A stretch of 64,000 nt of DNA from Clostridia bacterium (GTDB lineage: Bacteria > Bacillota > Clostridia > Lachnospirales > CAG-274), in contig JAUNGN010000006.1 of the NCBI GenBank assembly GCA_030524425.1, positions 1 through 64,000 on the forward strand, read 5' to 3'. Shown here piece after piece: positions 1-6,260 of the stretch. A program made the position numbers and the translations under genes. Each line of letters begins with the position of its first letter. Position 1 is the stretch's first letter. The notes beneath the pieces were generated by a model. It saw only the letters and a list, made by a program, of their open reading frames with translations. It did not search any database and was not told the origin of the DNA.

Positions 1-63
1 ACGCGCTAGACTAAGGATCTAGTCCGGGTTAACTGGGTACGGGTTCAAGTCCCGTAGACTGCA
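1..63 (+). tRNA. tRNA-Leu (AAG), 5' end outside the window
   Basis: Only the 3' part is present. The anticodon stem CTAGA/TCTAG (6-10 and 18-22) encloses a seven-base loop with anticodon AAG at 13-15. A long variable arm (CCGG/CTGG) follows, then a T arm ACGGG/CCCGT with a TTCAAGT loop, and the 3' acceptor strand ending in discriminator A63. The long variable arm and A discriminator fit leucine. It is the first visible member of a four-tRNA array. Confidence 0.85.
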
Positions 64-67
64 TTAT

Positions 68-139
68 GCGCGAGTGGCTCAGTGGTAGAGCATCGCCTTG
101 CCAAGGCGAGGGCCGCGGGTTCGAATCCCGTCTCGCGCT
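68..139 (+). tRNA. tRNA-Gly (GCC)
   Basis: The acceptor stem GCGCGAG pairs with CTCGCGC at 132-138, with discriminator T139. The anticodon stem TCGCC/GGCGA encloses loop TTGCCAA with anticodon GCC at 100-102. The T arm contains GGTTCGAATCC. No CCA is encoded. It lies four bases after the preceding tRNA, so the array is probably co-transcribed. Confidence 0.95.
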
Positions 140-154
140 TTCATACTTTACTGA

Positions 155-226
155 TGGGTTGTCGCCAAGCGGTAAGGCACAGGGTTTTGATCCCTGCATT
201 CGCAGGTTCGAATCCTGCCAGCCCAG
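155..226 (+). tRNA. tRNA-Gln (TTG)
   Basis: The acceptor TGGGTTG pairs with CAGCCCA (219-225) with one G-U pair. The anticodon stem CAGGG/CCCTG encloses loop TTTTGAT, anticodon TTG at 187-189, reading CAA. The discriminator is G226, usual for glutamine. It is closely related to the following tRNA. Confidence 0.95.
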
Positions 227-255
227 GTTTTTACCAAAGTATGTTTATTTAATAA

Positions 256-327
256 TGGGCTATCGCCAAGCGGTAAGGCAACGGATTCTGATTCCGTCAT
301 TCGCAGGTTCGAATCCTGCTAGCCTAG
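256..327 (+). tRNA. tRNA-Gln (CTG)
   Basis: The acceptor TGGGCTA pairs with TAGCCTA (320-326). The anticodon stem ACGGA/TCCGT encloses loop TTCTGAT with anticodon CTG at 288-290, reading CAG. The discriminator is G327. The 3' half from T293 through two bases past the gene is repeated exactly at 1017-1053, which suggests the gene has served as an integration site. Confidence 0.95.
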
Positions 328-329
328 CT
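293..329 (+). repeat. 37-bp direct repeat, copy 1 (tRNA-Gln 3' end; att-like)
   Basis: This 37-bp segment covers the 3' half of tRNA-Gln(CTG) plus two downstream bases and is identical to 1017-1053. Duplication of a tRNA 3' end is the usual footprint of a tyrosine-integrase insertion, where the incoming att site restores the tRNA. No integrase is visible between the copies. Confidence 0.8.
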
Positions 330-341
330 TTTATCAATGTT

Positions 342-376
342 TGAGAGGTTTTTTAAACCTCTCATTTTTCTTTTTT
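342..376 (+). terminator. Terminator of the tRNA array
   Basis: The inverted repeat GAGAGGTTT/AAACCTCTC (343-363) is followed by a T-rich run (ATTTTTCTTTTTT). It closes the tRNA array. It sits inside the repeat-bounded islet, just after the first copy of the 37-bp repeat. Confidence 0.8.
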
Positions 377-459
377 AAACCACTAAAATTTATTATAACA
401 TTTGTAATTTTATATTTCAATCCATTTACTTTTAAAAGTAAATAATACTATATAGGGTT

Positions 460-600
460 GTGAAATATGTTAAATTGTGTTATAATCCGTTTCGAGTTGA
501 TAAAACTCTGCAAAAGGGAATGACGGGCGGTTGTTCCTCCCCTCTCTGCAACTACTGGGTATTTTTAAGGCTAAAAATAATTTGATAATTAAAATTGTGT
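460..600 (+). ncRNA. Possible small structured RNA with its own promoter
   Basis: A promoter-like pair TTGTGA and TATAAT with a 17-bp spacer lies just upstream of about 490. The predicted transcript has a hairpin GAGTT/AACTC, then a G/C-rich segment with outer TGCA/TGCA pairing and inner AGGGA/TCCCCT pairing. This stretch is much more GC-rich than its surroundings. No open reading frame with a ribosome-binding site was seen, and it matches no RNA class I recognise. The 3' end is not defined. Confidence 0.3.
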
Positions 601-601
601 A

Positions 602-630
602 TTGCAATTTACAAAAATATATGATATACT
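602..630 (+). promoter_or_regulatory. Promoter of antisense RNA, TA locus 1
   Basis: The -35 TTGCAA (602-607) and -10 TATACT (625-630) are separated by 17 bp. Transcription would start near 637 and run rightward toward the toxin gene, which is on the opposite strand. Confidence 0.55.
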
Positions 631-636
631 TATTTT

Positions 637-712
637 AGATAAAGAGTTAGTGTGTATTCCATTGTACACACAAAAAAGCCCCTACAAATTGCGACTTTGT
701 AGGGGCTGTGCT
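637..712 (+). ncRNA. Putative antisense antitoxin RNA, TA locus 1
   Basis: This short RNA would start near 637 and end at the hairpin 677-707. Its 5' part (641-671) is a near copy of 783-816, which is the antisense of the toxin's start-codon region. The RNA would therefore pair both with the toxin mRNA start and, through the shared terminator, with its 3' end. This two-site pairing is known for the Fst/RNA II system; the assignment here is by layout. Confidence 0.55.
677..707. terminator. Shared terminator of TA locus 1
   Basis: A 12-bp stem AGCCCCTACAAA/TTTGTAGGGGCT with a seven-base loop. On the minus strand it is followed by six T, giving a strong terminator for the toxin mRNA. On the plus strand the T run is weaker (GTGCTTTTG). 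Confidence 0.8.
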
Positions 713-723
713 TTTGTCGGTGA

Positions 724-807
724 CTATCTGTCAAGCCACTTGCAGATATAATAACTAATTACATCAGCTGCGACAGATATTAAAAGAGTTAGTATGTAGT
801 ATTCCAA
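724..807 (-). CDS. Small hydrophobic toxin-like peptide, 27 aa (TA locus 1)
   Basis: Starts at TTG (805-807), eight bases after a strong GGAGGAGG ribosome-binding site. The 27-residue product is hydrophobic through its first 22 residues and ends YYICKWLDR. Two paralogues occur at 47295-47396 and 47647-47748. Membrane peptides of this size and shape, with a convergent antisense RNA, are typical of type I toxins such as Fst. The mRNA promoter lies at 847-875 and its terminator at 677-707. The ribosome-binding site can pair with an upstream CCTCC (hairpin 819-833), which would hold translation down until the structure opens. Toxicity is inferred. Confidence 0.6.
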   Translation of the reverse strand: MEYYILTLLISVAADVISYYICKWLDR

Positions 808-816
808 TGTAAACAC
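783..816. repeat. Target copy of the antisense repeat, TA locus 1
   Basis: Covers the toxin start region. It aligns with 641-671: the blocks AAAGAGTTAGT, TATTCCA, TGTA and ACAC are shared, with a three-base gap and three substitutions. It is the likely pairing site for the antisense RNA. Confidence 0.6.
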
Positions 817-846
817 CTCCTCCCTGGCGGAGGCACCGACACAGCA

Positions 847-875
847 ATTATAACATATTGTGACAATTTTAGCAA
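847..875 (-). promoter_or_regulatory. Promoter of toxin mRNA, TA locus 1
   Basis: Read on the minus strand: -35 TTGCTA (870-875), 17-bp spacer, -10 TATAAT (847-852). The transcript would begin near 840 with a leader of about 33 bases containing the CCTCC/GGAGG hairpin. Confidence 0.65.
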
Positions 876-1016
876 TGATAAATTGACCTCACTTAGCCCC
901 ATTTTAGCCCCAAAGTATTTTTATACCTCAAATTTTATAATGATATGCCAGCTATAAAGTCAGTATTTAAGCCATTTTGTTATGCAATACAAAATATAAA
1001 AATGTACTTTGTTGTA

Positions 1017-1053
1017 TCCGTCATTCGCAGGTTCGAATCCTGCTAGCCTAGCT
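1017..1053 (+). repeat. 37-bp direct repeat, copy 2 (partial tRNA-Gln; att-like)
   Basis: Exact copy of 293-329. It begins inside the anticodon stem, so it cannot fold as a whole tRNA and is not a functional gene. It is followed by its own terminator hairpin (1065-1086), which may be the original terminator of the array before insertion. Confidence 0.8.
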
Positions 1054-1064
1054 ATAATTTATTG

Positions 1065-1093
1065 CAGAGAGTGGTTTACCGCTCTCTTTTTTT
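1065..1093 (+). terminator. Terminator after tRNA-Gln repeat copy 2
   Basis: Stem AGAGAGTGG/CCGCTCTCT with a TTTA loop, followed by seven T. It directly follows the partial tRNA copy. Confidence 0.75.
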
Positions 1094-1103
1094 GCAAAAA
1101 TAA

Positions 1104-1137
1104 ACACGTCTTCATATATCTTGTATAAAAAACGTGT
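1104..1137 (-). terminator. Possible terminator of the membrane-protein pair
   Basis: A short ACACGT/ACGTGT stem with a long AT loop, followed on the minus strand by a T-rich run. It lies just after the end of the 105-aa gene. Confidence 0.4.
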
Positions 1138-1153
1138 CTATTTTAAATATTAA

Positions 1154-1471
1154 TTATTTCATATTAGAAAGAGCTTTTCTTACAACACCCTTAGGGTCTG
1201 TAACAAGCAGAATAATAAGCCATATAACAAGTCCTAAAGCCACAACGGAAAGACCAAGATAAGTATCATTTATCATGTCTTCAAGGGGAGGGGTAAAATA
1301 TTCTGCCTTAAGTTCTGCGTATTCAAAAACAGCATCTATAAACCACATAAGGGAGGCTCCCCAGTACATAAAGCATAATGTGCCTATTTTCATATCATCA
1401 TCGTTTGCTGACTTCACATACCATACTACAGTGCTTATTATGGCAGCAAAAACAGTAATCAATAATGTCAT
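1154..1471 (-). CDS. Conserved-looking small membrane protein, 105 aa
   Basis: Three hydrophobic segments are visible: the N-terminus (about residues 1-20), residues 33-50, and residues 72-92, with a charged C-terminal tail. The start codon overlaps the stop of the upstream 141-aa gene in an ATGA arrangement, so the two are translationally coupled and probably form one complex. I do not recognise a family. The pair is divergent from a CsoR-type repressor, which suggests metal-responsive expression. Function unknown. Confidence 0.75.
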   Translation of the reverse strand: MTLLITVFAAIISTVVWYVKSANDDDMKIGTLCFMYWGASLMWFIDAVFEYAELKAEYFTPPLEDMINDTYLGLSVVALGLVIWLIILLVTDPKGVVRKALSNMK

Positions 1472-1893
1472 GCCAAATCCTCCTTGTTCTGTATTTTAGC
1501 AAACTCCATAGGTTTATTTTCGAGTGCCTTTGTAACAAGCACCATACCAATCCACACTGCAGTAACCAAAACAGCCATAGATACACCTGCTGAAGTTATT
1601 TCACGAAACATTTCTGTGGTTTCGGCAGGGTCAGCAGCGGCAGTCAAAAAGGGAAACCATGGTACAACCTCTCCGTGCCATATATGTTCAAAGGCCAAAA
1701 GTACAGAACCGCCCCAAAGCAGGTTTGAAAGCCATTTTAACTTTTTGGAAAACGGAATTTTCATCATATTATGAGCTTCTGAATTATTTAAATCAATTTT
1801 AACCTCATTCAATGATTCTTTTTTTGCTTCTGTAGCCTTTGCGGCAATAGTTGTAACAATAGCTTCTGCAGCCGGAACCAAAAAACATGCCAT
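1468..1893 (-). CDS. Membrane protein with conserved N-terminus, 141 aa
   Basis: Begins MACFLVPAAEAIVTT, an unusual hydrophobic start without a normal signal peptide. A charged segment follows, then hydrophobic stretches near residues 55-70 and 105-125, with His-containing motif FEHIWHGEVVPWF between them. Preceded by GGAGGAAT. It is the first gene of a coupled pair with the 105-aa protein. I have an impression that such pairs recur in Clostridia beside metal repressors, but I cannot name the family. A role in metal handling is inference from the divergent csoR-like gene. Confidence 0.75.
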   Translation of the reverse strand: MACFLVPAAEAIVTTIAAKATEAKKESLNEVKIDLNNSEAHNMMKIPFSKKLKWLSNLLWGGSVLLAFEHIWHGEVVPWFPFLTAAADPAETTEMFREITSAGVSMAVLVTAVWIGMVLVTKALENKPMEFAKIQNKEDLA

Positions 1894-1993
1894 ATAAATT
1901 CCTCCTTATAATAATAAATAAAGATGCTGTATATATTCCAAAAAAAGAAATATTGACAACATCTTTGCTGACATTACTTTGTTTTTTTACATT

Positions 1994-2362
1994 ATAGCAT
2001 CAGATATCCCCCTGTGCAAGCCTGGAGACCGCTGAAAAAGTCAATTTTTTGAGAAATTTGAAAATGCAATCCCATTTTTTGATCCATAAACAAGGTAAAA
2101 TGAATTTGTTTGGCATAAATTTCGCCTAAAAATAATATTTTGTGGATTTTCTAAAAAACAATTAGGGACTTTTTCACTGGTCTTGCAAGCCTGTGAGGGG
2201 GATAAAAAATGAAAATATTTTTATAGCTTAAACAGCGGGATTTGCCGGCGTAAATTCTGCCGAAGTTATGTATCCCCCCCAGATATTATGTTAAAATATA
2301 TTGATTTTACATTAAAAATATTTTATAATAAACAAAATCGGGTTTAAGAATGGGAGGTTAAT
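1994..2362. promoter_or_regulatory. Divergent control region with C-tract operator-like sites and inverted repeats
   Basis: Three C/G-tract sites look like CsoR-type operators: TATCCCCCTG (2005-2014), GGGGGATA (2197-2204) and TATCCCCCCCAGATA (2271-2285). CsoR operators in other bacteria are inverted repeats with C/G tracts flanked by TA. The first two also form the outer ends of an approximately 200-bp imperfect inverted repeat whose inner arms are TGAAAAAGTC (2034-2043) and GACTTTTTCA (2167-2176). That layout could equally be the remains of a small transposable element. Confidence 0.4.
2005..2204. repeat. 200-bp segment with imperfect 38-bp terminal inverted repeats
   Basis: The two ends match at about 26 of 38 positions when one is reverse-complemented. 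The matches form three blocks: TATCCCCCT, AGACC and TGAAAAAGTC. No coding sequence lies inside. This is consistent with a MITE or a decayed insertion-sequence end, or with a structured regulatory region. No flanking target-site duplication was established. Confidence 0.35.
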
Positions 2363-2689
2363 ATGGATAATAACATACATACACATATAACTGAGAATGG
2401 TATTGAAAAAGTACACAGCCATACTCACACTCACAAGGAAACAAAATCTGTGATAAACAGAATTTCAAGAATTATTGGTCATATGAATTCCGTAAAAAGG
2501 ATGGTTGAAACGGGAAGGGACTGCAGTGAGGTGCTTATACAATTATCTGCGGTTGATGCTGCTGTAAAAAGCCTTAGCAGAGTAATATTAAAGGACCATA
2601 TATCCACATGTATGGTTGATGCAGTGAAAAATAATGATACTGAAGCAATTGAAGAATTGAATAAGGCTATTGATAAATTTATGAAATAA
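2363..2689 (+). CDS. csoR: CsoR-family copper-type metal-sensing repressor
   Basis: A 108-aa all-helical repressor of the CsoR/RcnR (DUF156) family. The metal ligands match the copper-sensing pattern: Cys54, His79 and Cys83, with the same spacing as Cys36/His61/Cys65 of CsoR. The conserved RISRIIGHMNSVKRM segment precedes them. The N-terminus carries an extra His-rich stretch (about residues 6-24, seven His), which could bind Cu, Ni or Zn. Preceded by GGGAGG. It is divergent from the 1154-1893 membrane pair and no copper ATPase is nearby. The family is certain; the metal is inferred. Confidence 0.85.
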   Translation: MDNNIHTHITENGIEKVHSHTHTHKETKSVINRISRIIGHMNSVKRMVETGRDCSEVLIQLSAVDAAVKSLSRVILKDHISTCMVDAVKNNDTEAIEELNKAIDKFMK

Positions 2690-2843
2690 TTTTTGGCAAA
2701 ATGTTACAATTTTTCCCTTATTAAATAAAATAAGCTGCTCTAAATTTAAAATAAAATTTCTTATTACATTGACTTTTTCTCCAATATATACTAAAATTAT
2801 AAATAGATATAAATTATTTATAATAGGGAAAGGGTGAATATTA

Positions 2844-3713
2844 ATGAATTATTATCAGATTGCAACAAAGAGAAAATCAACAAGAGATTTTAAGGAAAAG
2901 GTGGCGCCGCAAAGCGTATTAAATGAAATTAAAGAGTATTTTAAGGTCTGTAAAAGGCTTATTCCTGAAATTGATGTTGAGTTAAGTATTATAGATCCCA
3001 GAACATCTCCTAATATGACAGGCTGTGCAGGCTATGAGGATTTTTTAATAGAAGCTCCTCATTACATACTTCTTACATCAGAGACTGCTGAAAATTATCT
3101 TGAAAATGCAGGCTTTATTGGTGAGGACTTGGTTCTTAAACTTACAGATATGGGCATTTCTACCTGCTGGATTACAATAAGTGACGCACAGAAGCTTAAG
3201 GAAAGACTGAGAATTGCATCAGACAAACAGCCTGTTGCTCTCATTGCATTAGGCTATGAAAATTCAGTATCAAGCATTAAGCGCCTTGATATTGTCAACC
3301 AGTCAAATGTTACGCTTAAAAAGCGTACAAGCTATGAAGCTCCTAAGCTTTATGTTGATGATGCCATTTATTCCGAGGATATGGGTATTAAGGGTGAGCC
3401 TTCAACCCTGGATCATTACACTGACCTTTATCAGGCCTTGGTGGCAGCCTGCTGTGCTCCGTCCTTCCTTAACAGACAGCCATATCGTTTTATTATAAAT
3501 GACGGTTATTTTATGCTGGCTGCTCTTGAGGATAAGGAAACAGATGAAAATGATTATCACCTTAATTTAGGTATACTTATGCTTCATTTTTATGGTGTAC
3601 TTTCCGAGAGAAGCGGTGTTTATGGCAAGTGGGAGCTTAATGTGCCTGAAAGTGAAATTGCTAAGGTTAGTGTTCCTGATGGCGGCAAGGTTGTTGCTTG
3701 TATAAGAATCTAG
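2844..3713 (+). CDS. Nitroreductase-like flavoprotein, 289 aa
   Basis: Begins YYQIATKRKSTRDF, the usual start of nitroreductase-family proteins where the Arg/Ser contact FMN phosphate. The second half carries a nitroreductase-like helix (DLYQALVAACCAPSFLNRQPYRF). Two nitroreductase-like halves resemble the TM1586-like subgroup. It would be a cytoplasmic FMN protein reducing an unknown acceptor. It is a single gene with a possible TTGACT promoter upstream and a strong terminator after it. Substrate not predictable. Confidence 0.75.
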   Translation: MNYYQIATKRKSTRDFKEKVAPQSVLNEIKEYFKVCKRLIPEIDVELSIIDPRTSPNMTGCAGYEDFLIEAPHYILLTSETAENYLENAGFIGEDLVLKLTDMGISTCWITISDAQKLKERLRIASDKQPVALIALGYENSVSSIKRLDIVNQSNVTLKKRTSYEAPKLYVDDAIYSEDMGIKGEPSTLDHYTDLYQALVAACCAPSFLNRQPYRFIINDGYFMLAALEDKETDENDYHLNLGILMLHFYGVLSERSGVYGKWELNVPESEIAKVSVPDGGKVVACIRI

Positions 3714-3765
3714 TTATATAAAAGCGTCTGTTGTAAAACAGCTGTATAAAAAATATGCATAAAAC

Positions 3766-3807
3766 TCCTGAAATCAAATGAAAACAACTTGATTTCAGGA
3801 GTTTTTT
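3766..3807 (+). terminator. Terminator after the nitroreductase gene
   Basis: A long stem CTCCTGAAATCAA/TTGATTTCAGGAG followed by six T and an AT-rich tail. The minus-strand sipL gene ends about 90 bases further on. Confidence 0.85.
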
Positions 3808-3898
3808 ATTAATAGATTTTAGTTTTTATATTTATCCTCCGTCCTCTTGTGAAAACTGACTATACAATGACAGCCCGTGTATTAAACAGATAATATTT

Positions 3899-5449
3899 TT
3901 AAACTCTCTTAACAATTACAAACTTCTGATTAGGATAAATTAAATCAGGGTTTTCTATATTATTGATATCAACTATATCCTGAACAGTTGTATTAAATCT
4001 TTTAGCCAGCTTCCAAAGTGTATCTCCTTTTTTTACTACATAGACTATAATACCGGGGATTTTATCCAGTGACTCGGGAGGTATTGGAGTAATTGCAACA
4101 TCGGTAATAATGTTAATACAGCATTTGTCCCTTACGGTTGTATTGGTGTTAAGTGCGCATCTTACTTCAAGCTCTCTGTCTGAAAGCATATTAAAGCCTA
4201 TGTGGGCAATGTTAGCATTTACGCTTGCTTCCATTCCTTCATTTGCACCCCGTGCATCTATTGTCTGAGTAAACGGTACTGTGTCGGAAAAGCTGTATAT
4301 TGGCATTTCGTCATTGCCTGTAATGTACATTATGTCAATATTTATTGCACCTTCAAGTACGATTTTATTTTCGTATATTGCTACATCATCTATGTAAACC
4401 GTACCTGTTGCTCTGAAAATCTGAAGCATATCGGGGCATTTTTCGTCAAGAGTTACAACTTCCTTCACAGGGCATTGTCCTCTGTTTCGGCATACAACAT
4501 TTGAATAACAAAGTTCTGTTGCAGTAAAGTTAATTTCGTTGTTTAAAGCATAGGCGTCTTCCAATATTTCGTTTTCCTCGCTTTGGCTTGTATTTATATT
4601 GGCTCCCACATTTATTTCCAGCTTTATTGTTTTAGGTTCACCGTCTTCATTTTCTGCTACATCGTAATAGCAGTCCTTAACATAAAGGTTTACATCAGCC
4701 ATGCTGTCGGTATCGGTATTTTCTGCTTCAAGGGCAAAGTTAAAAGGAATATCAAATTCATATAATTCAGGAAAGCCTCCTTCGGTGCTTGTATATAATA
4801 CGACTATTGAAATATCACCGCTTGTGTCAACACTATCCTCCATGGGCTTAAATTCAGAGTTTGTTATATTGCAGCTTATGCTTAAAATCTCTGATATAGG
4901 CAGTTTTGTGGCAGGCAGGGCAATATCCTCCATAACAGTAAAGCTTTCTCTTGTCTGGCAAAGGGTTTTTGAAGTGTTAATGGTTTTAAAAAGCTGCTGT
5001 TCCCTTGGAATATCGTATATGTCGGTTACAGCTTCGATTTCAGCCAGGTCTGTAACTGTGCCGTTGATTTCTGACATTATTTTATAACCAATCTTCCTGT
5101 CATTTATTTTTTTGCATTCCACATTGGATATTGATGCATTTATGTTGGAAAGCATATTACCGGCTGCGCCTTCTATGTTTATAAAGTCGTTAATTGGTGC
5201 TTCTGTTGAAATGCTATGTACACTCTTGTCCTTACCGCAGTAAAGAGCGTTTATTAAAAGCCTGCCTTTGTAACTTAAGCGGTTTTCTTCTGTGCTGCTT
5301 TCTTCGGGAATAATTGCAGCGTCGCATTTCAGCATTATATCAATGTCAGGTTTGTTATCGCTTAATACAATTTCTCCTTCCTGTATTAGCTGTGCTTTTT
5401 CGTTGCCTATTATTTTGTTAGCCGTAATATGCTTTGTTATATAATTCAT
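3899..5449 (-). CDS. sipL: Spore-coat morphogenetic protein SipL (SPOCS domains + LysM)
   Basis: The 516-aa product has DUF3794/SPOCS-type beta-rich repeats over most of its length and a C-terminal LysM domain (about residues 468-513, YVVKKGDTLWKLAKRF). This is the architecture of SipL, which in clostridia binds SpoIVA through its LysM domain and tethers the coat to the forespore. Start ATG follows a GGAGG site. An 8-bp inverted repeat (AATATACT/AGTATATT, 5471-5488) lies in the promoter region; a sporulation-sigma promoter is expected but not confidently seen. It supports a spore-forming host. Confidence 0.85.
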   Translation of the reverse strand: MNYITKHITANKIIGNEKAQLIQEGEIVLSDNKPDIDIMLKCDAAIIPEESSTEENRLSYKGRLLINALYCGKDKSVHSISTEAPINDFINIEGAAGNMLSNINASISNVECKKINDRKIGYKIMSEINGTVTDLAEIEAVTDIYDIPREQQLFKTINTSKTLCQTRESFTVMEDIALPATKLPISEILSISCNITNSEFKPMEDSVDTSGDISIVVLYTSTEGGFPELYEFDIPFNFALEAENTDTDSMADVNLYVKDCYYDVAENEDGEPKTIKLEINVGANINTSQSEENEILEDAYALNNEINFTATELCYSNVVCRNRGQCPVKEVVTLDEKCPDMLQIFRATGTVYIDDVAIYENKIVLEGAINIDIMYITGNDEMPIYSFSDTVPFTQTIDARGANEGMEASVNANIAHIGFNMLSDRELEVRCALNTNTTVRDKCCINIITDVAITPIPPESLDKIPGIIVYVVKKGDTLWKLAKRFNTTVQDIVDINNIENPDLIYPNQKFVIVKRV

Positions 5450-5547
5450 GTTAAAATAACCTCCGTATTAAATATACTTTAGTATATTAAGCAGAGATGT
5501 TATTTATGCTTAAGTGTTAAAAATGAAAAATAATTTATATAAAAAGA

Positions 5548-5576
5548 TTGACAAATTATTTAAATGGTGATACAAT
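5548..5576 (+). promoter_or_regulatory. Promoter of the RHH-clpB unit
   Basis: A near-consensus sigma-A promoter: TTGACA (5548-5553), 17-bp spacer, TACAAT (5571-5576). No CIRCE or CtsR-type operator is evident at it. Confidence 0.8.
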
Positions 5577-5598
5577 ATAATCAAGATGAGGTGATGAA

Positions 5599-6231
5599 AT
5601 GAGTAAAAGCGTATACAGTATAGTTTTAAATGATGCCGTAGTTGAAGCTGTTGATGAAATGGCATACAGATTAGGAACAAACCGTTCAAATATGATTAAT
5701 CAGATTTTGGCTGAAAAGGTTGCTTATGTTACACCTGAACAGCATATAAGAAATATACTTGACAGAGTTGAGGGAATAATAAATAATCAGGAGGTTTTCA
5801 GAATAATGGCTACCTCTGGGGACAGTTCTCTTATGATTAAGAGTTCCTTTAAGTATAAGTACAACCCCAGTGTTAAGTATTCTGTGGTTCTTAATAAAAA
5901 CGGCGGCTCAGCAAGCGGAGAGCTGAGGGTTGCTTTTAGAACTCAAAATTCCATTTTACTGCAGGAACTTAATAATTTCCTTGATATATGGAATGCTCTT
6001 GAGGCTAAATATAATCAAAGGGATATAAGGTATGCACGGTCGAACGGAAGGTATGTCCGAATATTGAATTTACCCGGTGATGATTATGATGAAAATCAGA
6101 TTGGAGAGATGATTTCAGAATATATTACAGGTTTTGACAGAATAATGAAGCTTTATTTTGCGGGAGAAAGTATTGAAAATATAGAAATGGAGTATGCTGA
6201 GTTTTATAAAAAGTGTTTATTTAAAATTTAA
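5599..6231 (+). CDS. Ribbon-helix-helix-like protein, 210 aa
   Basis: The first 45 residues fit a MetJ/Arc ribbon-helix-helix fold: a beta strand (SVYSIVLND) and two helices including RLGTNRSNMINQILAEK. The remaining 160 residues are unfamiliar, with a central beta-rich part. It lies 29 bp before clpB with one promoter upstream of both, so it may be a regulator or partner of the chaperone operon. Preceded by GATGAGGTG. The domain call is by pattern; function unknown. Confidence 0.7.
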   Translation: MSKSVYSIVLNDAVVEAVDEMAYRLGTNRSNMINQILAEKVAYVTPEQHIRNILDRVEGIINNQEVFRIMATSGDSSLMIKSSFKYKYNPSVKYSVVLNKNGGSASGELRVAFRTQNSILLQELNNFLDIWNALEAKYNQRDIRYARSNGRYVRILNLPGDDYDENQIGEMISEYITGFDRIMKLYFAGESIENIEMEYAEFYKKCLFKI

Positions 6232-6260
6232 TTTATAAGCATCAGAAAGGGGAGTTATAT

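Larger units (their letters stand above)
330..1016. mobile_element. Small integrated islet between tRNA-derived repeats
   Basis: This 687-bp stretch is bounded by the two 37-bp repeats. It contains a terminator, a possible small RNA with a good promoter (460-600) and a type I toxin-antitoxin-like locus (602-875). It holds no integrase or other large gene, so it is either the remnant of a larger element or a passively moved cassette. The 876-1016 segment shows nothing recognisable. Confidence 0.5.

Noticed and set aside
66..344. 92-aa open frame across the tRNA genes
   Set aside because: It runs through three intact tRNAs and has no ribosome-binding site; it is a chance frame.
1017..1053. A fifth tRNA gene
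   Set aside because: Only the 3' half of tRNA-Gln is present; there is no acceptor 5' strand, D arm or complete anticodon stem.
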